This document shows positions 58,946-64,000 of a DNA stretch of 64,000 nucleotides, one piece after another. Every line of letters starts with the position of its first letter. The stretch's first letter is position 1. The position numbers and the translations under genes are program-made. The DNA comes from Pseudomonadota bacterium (lineage in GTDB: Bacteria > Pseudomonadota > Gammaproteobacteria > Steroidobacterales > Steroidobacteraceae), in contig JAEZCN010000191.1 in NCBI GenBank assembly GCA_023433515.1, positions 3,692 through 67,691 on the forward strand, in the 5' to 3' direction. The notes under the pieces were generated by a model. That model made no database searches. It saw only the letters and a list, made by a program, of their open reading frames with translations, and was not told the origin of the DNA.

Positions 58946-60148
58946 ATGTGGGTCGAATCCACCATCGCCGTGAAGTTCATGCGGGAGAACCGCACGCAGA
59001 CGACGCTGATCCTCGTGGGGATCGCGGTCGGCGTCGCCGTGATCGTGTTCATCACGGCGCTGATCACCGGCTTGCAGGCCAACATCATCGATCGCACGCT
59101 CGGCACGCAGGCGCACATCAAGGTGCAACCACCGGATGAGATCAACCGCATCTCGCCCGCGCCGCCCGGGGTGACACGACTGGTACTGGAAACCCGGCGC
59201 GCGCAGCGCCTGCGATCGATCAACAACTGGCAGCAGGCGGCGCTGACGCTGGAGTCGCTGCCCGAGGTCACGGCGGTTTCGCCCGTGGTGTCCGGGCCCG
59301 CATTCGCCTTGCGCGGCAACGCCATCGAATCGGTGGCGCTCGTCGGCATCGATCCGCCGCGCTACCAGCGCATCATCCCCATTGCCCAGGACATCGTCGC
59401 CGGGCAATTGCGCGTCGGTGCGGGTGACGCGGTGATCGGCAACCTGCTCGCGCAGGACCTGGGCGTGCGTGTCGGGGACAAACTACTTCTGCGGGCCGGA
59501 GAGGGCCGCGAAGCGCAGCTCAACGTCGCGGGCATCTTCGAGCTCGGCGTGCGCGAGCTCGATCAGCGTTACGTCTATCTGGACCTGAAGCAGACTCAAT
59601 CGCTGCTCGACCTGCCCGGCGGCGTCACCGTCATCGACCTCACGGTGCGGGACATCTTCGCGGCCGATCGGGTCGCCGCGCGCATCCGGCAGCTCACCGG
59701 GCTCGAGGCCGAGAGCTGGATGCAGAGCAACGCGCAACTGATGAACGCATTGACGTCACAAAGCCTGTCCACGCGGATGATCGCCTTCTTCGTCGGCCTG
59801 TCGGTGGCGTTCGGTATCGCCAGCGTGTTGTCCATCAGCGTGGTTCAGCGCACGCGCGAAATCGGCATCCTGCGCGCCATGGGCACCACGCGCCGGCAGA
59901 TGCTGCTGGTGTTCCTGGTCCAGGGAGCCGTGCTCGGGCTGCTGGGATCGGCGGTGGGCGCGTTCGCCGGGTATGGACTCGTGTGGGTCTTCAACGAGTT
60001 CGGGCCAGGGCTGTTCCACATCCCGCTGGCGCCGCTGCTCGTGCCCGCGGCCATGGCGCTCGCAACGCTCGTGGGTGTGCTGGCAGCGGCGGTGCCCGCG
60101 CGGCGCGCGGCGCGTCTCGATCCGGTCGAGGCCATTCGCTATGTCTGA
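58946..60148 (+). CDS. ABC transporter permease, FtsX/MacB-like
   Basis: 400 residues. The N-terminal helix (TTLILVGIAVGVAVIVFITAL) is followed by a periplasmic domain of about 230 residues. Three further helices include IAFFVGLSVAFGIASVLSIS, then VVQRTREIGILRAMGTTRRQ (the coupling segment typical of FtsX/LolC permeases) and FLVQGAVLGLLGSAVGA. The C-terminus (ARRAARLDPVEAIRYV) is the family ending. It starts five bases after the adaptor stop and overlaps the ATPase start by eight bases. Confidence 0.9.
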   Translation: MWVESTIAVKFMRENRTQTTLILVGIAVGVAVIVFITALITGLQANIIDRTLGTQAHIKVQPPDEINRISPAPPGVTRLVLETRRAQRLRSINNWQQAALTLESLPEVTAVSPVVSGPAFALRGNAIESVALVGIDPPRYQRIIPIAQDIVAGQLRVGAGDAVIGNLLAQDLGVRVGDKLLLRAGEGREAQLNVAGIFELGVRELDQRYVYLDLKQTQSLLDLPGGVTVIDLTVRDIFAADRVAARIRQLTGLEAESWMQSNAQLMNALTSQSLSTRMIAFFVGLSVAFGIASVLSISVVQRTREIGILRAMGTTRRQMLLVFLVQGAVLGLLGSAVGAFAGYGLVWVFNEFGPGLFHIPLAPLLVPAAMALATLVGVLAAAVPARRAARLDPVEAIRYV

Positions 60149-60860
60149 CGAAGTCCTGCGGCTCGCGAGCCTTCGCAAGTCCTACAACGTGGGCCTGCCC
60201 ACCGAAATGGAGGTTTTGCACGGCATCGACCTCACGCTCGGCCGGCAGGACTTCGCGGCGCTGGTCGGACCTTCCGGCTCCGGCAAGAGCACCTTGCTGA
60301 ACTTGTTAGGGCTGCTCGATTCACCCACCGCCGGAGAGGTGTACCTCCTCGGCCAGCCGACCCGCGAGATGGACGACACTGGCCGAACGCATCTGCGCGC
60401 GAGCGCCATCGGCTTCGTGTTCCAGTTCCACCATCTGCTTCCCGCGTTCAGCGCGCTCGAGAATGTGATGATGCCGTTGATGGTGACGCGTGGACGTCCC
60501 AGCGCGGAGACGCTCGAGCGGGCGAGAACCCTGCTCGAGGCGGTGGGGCTGGAGGCCTTCGCGGACCGCAAACCCAACCAGTTGTCAGGAGGCCAGCAGC
60601 AACGGGTCGCGATCGCTCGCGCACTCGTGACACGGCCGGCATTACTGCTCGCCGACGAGCCCACCGGCAACCTCGACACGAAGACCGCCGGCGAAGTCTT
60701 CGAACTGCTGCGCCGGTTCAACGCGCAGTTCGGCTGCGCGGTGCTGGTGGTCACGCACGACCCGCGGCTGTCGGAGCGCTGCGACCGCACCATCACCCTG
60801 GTGGACGGAGAGGTCGTGTCGGACGAGCGCCACGCGGCGAAGCCGGCCGCGACGGAGTGA
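60141..60860 (+). CDS. ABC transporter ATP-binding protein, LolD/MacB-like
   Basis: 239 residues. The Walker A is GPSGSGKST, the signature is LSGGQQQRVAIARAL and the Walker B is LLLADEPTGNLD; the switch His lies in VVTHDPRLSE. The Q-loop region (IGFVFQFHHLLPAFSALENV) is typical of the LolD/MacB/FtsE group. It overlaps the permease by eight bases. With the adaptor and permease it completes a mechanotransmission-type exporter whose substrate is unknown. A minus-strand ORF overlaps the last 68 bases. Confidence 0.95.
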   Translation: MSDEVLRLASLRKSYNVGLPTEMEVLHGIDLTLGRQDFAALVGPSGSGKSTLLNLLGLLDSPTAGEVYLLGQPTREMDDTGRTHLRASAIGFVFQFHHLLPAFSALENVMMPLMVTRGRPSAETLERARTLLEAVGLEAFADRKPNQLSGGQQQRVAIARALVTRPALLLADEPTGNLDTKTAGEVFELLRRFNAQFGCAVLVVTHDPRLSERCDRTITLVDGEVVSDERHAAKPAATE

Positions 60861-61338
60861 GGCCGCCGTCGCCGGCCCCGCCACGCGGGATGCACGCTTG
60901 CCGTGGCACCGTGCGCGCGTGATCCCGGGAGCCGGCGATGTACAGACCCAGCGCGAACATGCCGCACGCCGCCAGCATGCCGGCCGGGCCGATGCGGTGT
61001 TCGAAGCCCGGGCTGAAGCGCCGGGGCACGACGTGGCAGTCGACCACGTAGGCGCCGAGGGCGACGGCCGAGGCGCGGACGGCGCGTCCCGCCGGCGTGG
61101 CCTCGCGGGGGCGCAGCGCCTCGAAGGCGCTCGCCCAGAGCAGCGAGCTGGCGTGGTGCACGCCGTAGCCGGTGGCGGTGTAGCGCAGGCCGGGGCGGTC
61201 GACGTGGCGGGCGCGCGGATACCAGAACCACTGGCTGGCGGCGTTGGTCCCGGCGGCGGTGGCGCCGGAGCGGCGGCGGCTGAACACCGACACCGCCAGC
61301 GTGGAGAGCACGCTGGCCAGGCTGCCGTAGTCAAGCAC
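60793..61338 (-). CDS. Membrane protein of unknown function, C-terminus possibly replaced
   Basis: 181 residues from the GTG at 61338. The hydrophobic core (LDYGSLASVLSTLAVSVF, then GYGVHHASSLLWASAFEAL, AVALGAYVVDCHVVPRRFSP, PAGMLAACGMFALGLYIAG) resembles a family of small membrane proteins with a GYxxHHxxS segment and a DCxxxPRRxxPGFE segment. After the last helix the sequence becomes low-complexity Pro/Arg/Gly and runs antisense into the ATPase gene end. This suggests that the native C-terminus was lost at a junction. It is divergent from the SDR-DoxX gene, with starts 27 bases apart. Confidence 0.55.
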   Translation of the reverse strand: MLDYGSLASVLSTLAVSVFSRRRSGATAAGTNAASQWFWYPRARHVDRPGLRYTATGYGVHHASSLLWASAFEALRPREATPAGRAVRASAVALGAYVVDCHVVPRRFSPGFEHRIGPAGMLAACGMFALGLYIAGSRDHARTVPRQACIPRGGAGDGGLTPSRPASPRGARPTRPLRPPG

Positions 61339-61365
61339 CCTGCGCGCGAAAGTGGCCGGCGGCGA

Positions 61366-62637
61366 GTGCTGGTGCTGGGCGCCGGCCTGGTCGGCGGTGC
61401 GCTGGCCGAACGGCTTGCCGCGCGCGGTCACGACGTCATCCTCGCCACCCGCGGCGGTCGGGGCCGGCCCGGGATGCGTGGCCTCGCGCTCGCCCTGACC
61501 GCGCTGCCCGACGATGGACAGCTCCGGGATGCGCTCGCCTGCGTGGACATCGTGGTCAACACCGTCGGGATCTTCGTGGCGGGAGGACAGCAGAGCTTCG
61601 ATGCAGTGCACGTGAACGGTCCGCGTCGCGTGTTCCAAGCCGCGCGCGCCGTAGGGACTGCGCGCTGGGTTCAGCTCTCGGCGCTCGGCGCGGACGCGGA
61701 TTCGGCGGTGCCGTATTTCGCCAGCAAGGGGCGGCTGGACCGGGTGCTCCTGTCGGCCGATGGCATCGAGGCCACCGTGGTGCGGCCCTCGCTGGTCTTC
61801 GCGCCCGCGGGCACCAGCACGCGCCTGTTCGCCCAGCTGGCCAGCCTGCCGGTCACGCCGCTCCCGCGCGGCGGCCGCCAGCCGGTGCAGCCGCTGCACC
61901 TCGACGATCTGGTGGACGCGCTGGTGAAGCTGGTCGAGGCGGACGAGGTGCCGCGCGTGCTCGACGCCGTCGGTCCACGCGCGCTTCCGCTGCGCGACTA
62001 CCTGCAGGTGTTCAAGCGTGCGGCCGGCATCGGCCGCTACTTCGCGGCCATCCCGATGGCGCCGATGCGCCGGATCGCCGCGCTGGCGCCACGATTGCAC
62101 CTGCCCTTCGATGCCGATGCGCTGGCGATGCTGGACGCCGGAAGCACCGCGGACCCGGACGGTTTCCGGCGCTGGCTCGGCCGCCAGGCACGCGATCCGG
62201 ACGACTTCATCGAACCGCAGGCCGCCGGTGCGATGCGGCACCAGGCGGTGCTGTCCTGGGCCCTGCCGCTGATGCGCGTCGCGCTGGCCGCCATGTGGCT
62301 CGCGACCGCCGTCGTCTCGCTATGGGTCTACCCGCGCGAGGACAGCCTGGCGATGCTCGCGCAGGTGGGCCTGCACGGCACGGTGGCGACCGCGGCCCTG
62401 TGGGCCGGCGCGCTGTGCGATCTCGCGCTGGGCCTGGGCATCCTCTGGCCGCGCATCCGCACGCTGGCCTATGCCCTGCAGATCGCGCTGGTTGCCGGCT
62501 ACACCGTGATCATCAGCCTGTGGCTGCCGGCGCAGTGGGCGCATCCCTTCGGCCCGGTGCTGAAGAACCTGCCGCTGCTGGCGATGACGCTCGCCCTCCT
62601 CATGCTGGACCGGACCCATGGACCTGATCGTCGTTAA
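61366..62637 (+). CDS. SDR-type NAD(P)-binding protein fused to a DoxX-like membrane domain
   Basis: About 423 residues from the GTG at 61366, which begins directly before the dinucleotide loop LVLGAGLVGGALAERLAARG. The N-terminal 300 residues are an atypical SDR (VNTVGIFVAGGQQSFDAVH, STRLFAQLASLPVTPLPRGG). After a linker (FIEPQAAGAMRHQ) four membrane helices follow: LPLMRVALAAMWLATAVVSL, TAALWAGALCDLALGLGIL, ALQIALVAGYTVIISLWL and LPLLAMTLALLML, which match the DoxX family. The fusion is known in proteobacteria. It overlaps the DUF2269 gene by 20 bases. Start uncertain because no clear RBS precedes it. Confidence 0.8.
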   Translation: MLVLGAGLVGGALAERLAARGHDVILATRGGRGRPGMRGLALALTALPDDGQLRDALACVDIVVNTVGIFVAGGQQSFDAVHVNGPRRVFQAARAVGTARWVQLSALGADADSAVPYFASKGRLDRVLLSADGIEATVVRPSLVFAPAGTSTRLFAQLASLPVTPLPRGGRQPVQPLHLDDLVDALVKLVEADEVPRVLDAVGPRALPLRDYLQVFKRAAGIGRYFAAIPMAPMRRIAALAPRLHLPFDADALAMLDAGSTADPDGFRRWLGRQARDPDDFIEPQAAGAMRHQAVLSWALPLMRVALAAMWLATAVVSLWVYPREDSLAMLAQVGLHGTVATAALWAGALCDLALGLGILWPRIRTLAYALQIALVAGYTVIISLWLPAQWAHPFGPVLKNLPLLAMTLALLMLDRTHGPDRR

Positions 62638-63097
62638 GTACGTCCACATCCTGTCGTCGACGGTGCTGTTCGGGACCGGCATCGGCACGGCCTTCTACCT
62701 GCTCGTGGTCAGCCTCACGCGCGACGTGCACGCGATCGCGGTGGTCGCGCGGTGGGTGGTCATCGCCGACTGGCTGTTCACCGCCACCACCATCGTGGTC
62801 CAGCCCGTGAGCGGCTTCTACCTCGCCCACCGGATCGGCTATCCGCTCACCGAGCCGTGGCTGCTGTGGTCCACCGTCGCCTTCGTGGTGGCGGCGCTGT
62901 GCTGGCTGCCGGTGGTGTGGCTGCAGATGCGCCTGCGCGACATCGCGATCGAGGCCGACCGCACGGACCAGCCGCTGCCGCCGCGCTACGGGCGCATCCT
63001 GGGCGCGTGGGTGGCGCTGGGCGTGCCGGCGCTGGTGTCGTTCCTGGCCATCTTCTACATGATGGTGGCCAGACAGGTGCCATTCGCCGGGCCTTGA
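62618..63097 (+). CDS. DUF2269 integral membrane protein
   Basis: 159 residues with four helices: KYVHILSSTVLFGTGIGTAF, WVVIADWLFTATTIVVQPVS, LWSTVAFVVAALCWLPVVWL and LGAWVALGVPALVSFLAIFY. The N-terminal KYxHILSSTVLFGTG and the loop SGFYLAHRIGYPL are typical of DUF2269. It overlaps the SDR-DoxX gene and is probably co-transcribed. Function of the family is unknown; association with DoxX-type proteins suggests a membrane redox role. Confidence 0.88.
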   Translation: MDLIVVKYVHILSSTVLFGTGIGTAFYLLVVSLTRDVHAIAVVARWVVIADWLFTATTIVVQPVSGFYLAHRIGYPLTEPWLLWSTVAFVVAALCWLPVVWLQMRLRDIAIEADRTDQPLPPRYGRILGAWVALGVPALVSFLAIFYMMVARQVPFAGP

Positions 63098-63168
63098 AAC
63101 GCGGGCGGTCCGCACATACTCCGATGGGCAGGACCGGGCACCCGGCCCGGCTTGCACAGGAGACCAGG

Positions 63169-63642
63169 ATGAACCAGATCAGCCGCGTGCGAGGCGGATG
63201 GCCTCGCGTTCAGGATCCCATGGGCCAGCTGTTCGAGCGCCTGTTCGAGGGCGGCCTGCTCGGCGAAGCCGGCAGCGACGAATCCTCGGTGGTGACCAGC
63301 CAGTGGGCGCCGCGCGTGGACATCAAGGAGGAGTCCGACCGCTTCGTGCTCTACGCCGACATCCCCGGCGTGGACCCGGCGGACATCGACATCCAGATGG
63401 ACAAGGGCCTGCTCACCATCAAGGGCGAGCGCAGCAGCGTGAAGACCGACGAGGGCGAGAACTACTCCCGCATCGAGCGCAGCCACGGCGTGTTCCACCG
63501 CCGCTTCGCCCTGCCCGACAGCGCCGACCCGGATGGCATCACCGCCCACGGCGAGCACGGCGTGCTCGAGATCGTGATCCCCAAGCGGCTCGAGACCACG
63601 CCGCGTCGGATCCAGGTGGGATCGCGCAGCGACAAGGCCTGA
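63169..63642 (+). CDS. Hsp20-family small heat-shock protein
   Basis: 157 residues from the ATG at 63169 with AGGAG upstream. The alpha-crystallin domain is at about 45-150: WAPRVDIKEESDRFVLYADI, IPGVDPADIDIQMDKGLLTI, FHRRFALPDSADPDGI and the C-terminal GVLEIVIPK. These are hallmarks of bacterial Hsp20 holdase chaperones in the cytoplasm. The end of the chain lacks a clear IxI motif but has RRIQVG. A terminator follows. Probably heat- or stress-regulated; no ROSE-like leader was recognised. Confidence 0.95.
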   Translation: MNQISRVRGGWPRVQDPMGQLFERLFEGGLLGEAGSDESSVVTSQWAPRVDIKEESDRFVLYADIPGVDPADIDIQMDKGLLTIKGERSSVKTDEGENYSRIERSHGVFHRRFALPDSADPDGITAHGEHGVLEIVIPKRLETTPRRIQVGSRSDKA

Positions 63643-63665
63643 TCCGGCCATCGTTCCGCCCCCGG

Positions 63666-63695
63666 AAAGCCCCGCCCGCAACGGCGGGGCTTTTT
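63666..63695 (+). terminator. Rho-independent terminator after hsp20
   Basis: An 11-bp stem (AAAGCCCCGCC, 63666-63676, with 63683-63693), a CGCAAC loop and a T-run (TTTTT) on the plus strand. It ends the Hsp20 transcript. Confidence 0.9.
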
Positions 63696-63740
63696 CATGC
63701 GCCCGCAACCGGCGAGTATGGCGTTTTCGCGGGAATGCCC

Positions 63741-64000
63741 ATGGTCGAGCGGACGACACGCAGGACGTGGTGGCTGGCGGGGGCGGTCGTCGCCGCCGGG
63801 CTGCTCGCGGCCTGGGCCCTGGCGGCCGCGCGCGGTCCGGCCCTGGCCGGGTACGACGTCACCGTCGGGCCGATCGTGCAGACCGTGGTCGCGACCGGCC
63901 GGGTGGCGGCGCCGTCGCGGGTGCAGGTGGGCGCGGAAATTTCCGGGCTGGTGCTGGAGCGCCGGGTGACGGACGGCGACCGGGTCGCGCCGGGCGACGT
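63741..64000 (+). CDS. Second membrane-fusion (periplasmic adaptor) protein, cut by window end
   Basis: The ATG at 63741 opens a frame that reaches the window end. After an anchor helix (WWLAGAVVAAGLLAAWALAA) it reads GPALAGYDVTVGPIVQTVV, ATGRVAAPSRVQVGAEIS and VLERRVTDGDRVAPGDV. This closely parallels the adaptor at 57669-58940 (GPVLPGY, VVATGRVIATSRAQVGSEI, VLERRVKEGDSVKAGDI). A second exporter operon of the same type probably begins here. Codon use is more GC-rich than in the first copy, so this is not a recent tandem duplicate. Confidence 0.85.
   Translation, partial: MVERTTRRTWWLAGAVVAAGLLAAWALAAARGPALAGYDVTVGPIVQTVVATGRVAAPSRVQVGAEISGLVLERRVTDGDRVAPGD

Noticed and set aside
60793..62241. 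A 482-codon minus-strand frame
   Set aside because: The upper 300 codons lie opposite the SDR-DoxX gene and show no conserved features. Only the last 181 codons look like a membrane protein.

Overview
The window reads as one stretch of chromosome from a high-GC gammaproteobacterium, most like the Xanthomonadales, Nevskiales or Steroidobacter group. The grounds are TonB-dependent receptor signalling, an ECF sigma factor paired with a Ser/Thr kinase-TPR protein, GlyGly-CTERM and PEP-CTERM sorting tails, many exported hydrolases and very GC-rich codon use. I see no rRNA, tRNA, CRISPR array, insertion sequence or integrase. The lineage call is inference from gene content.

Layout. 0-5 kb: end of an azoreductase, a LysR regulator, a lipoprotein, SelO and an alpha/beta hydrolase. 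4.9-10 kb: a small orphan gene with a terminator, then a TonB receptor / OmpR-type regulator / histidine kinase operon preceded by five 11-bp phased repeats. 10-15 kb: an anchored NAD(P)-binding protein, a TPR protein, four copies of a 16-bp palindrome in front of a frameshifted small gene, and a pair of bacterial-PH-domain membrane proteins. 15.2-25.8 kb: an ECF sigma factor and Ser/Thr kinase facing a six-gene operon of exported proteins of unknown function. That operon contains a duplicated two-gene cassette and ends in a small exported protein with a spike/PAAR-like tail. This is the best candidate for an undescribed system.

26-31.8 kb: a three-gene RRM operon with ATGA overlaps, a beta-propeller / HTH / DUF899 cluster, a DUF2182 remnant, DUF1428, and a ChrR-like cupin anti-sigma overlapping a sigma factor that lacks region 4. 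32-42.5 kb: a nucleotidyltransferase-like fragment, a GPH sugar transporter with a GH43 glycosidase, a two-repeat exported protein, a CadC-like regulator with TPRs, an M13 peptidase, and a broken PhoD gene next to an FkbM methyltransferase. 42.6-54.6 kb: a retropepsin-like protease, an epimerase, a dienelactone hydrolase, two esterases, a GlyGly-CTERM metallopeptidase followed by a second orphan CTERM tail, a PEP-CTERM protein, and a trypsin-like protease facing a lipoprotein serpin.

54.8-60.9 kb: a c-heme porin-like protein divergent from an operon of ferric-reductase-like flavoprotein, membrane-fusion protein, FtsX-like permease and LolD-like ATPase. After about 60.9 kb the codon style becomes even more GC-rich (membrane protein, SDR-DoxX fusion, DUF2269, Hsp20). 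The window ends inside a second membrane-fusion gene similar to the first, so a horizontally acquired segment or an assembly join should be considered there. All identifications come from reading motifs and translated sequence; no database search was run.
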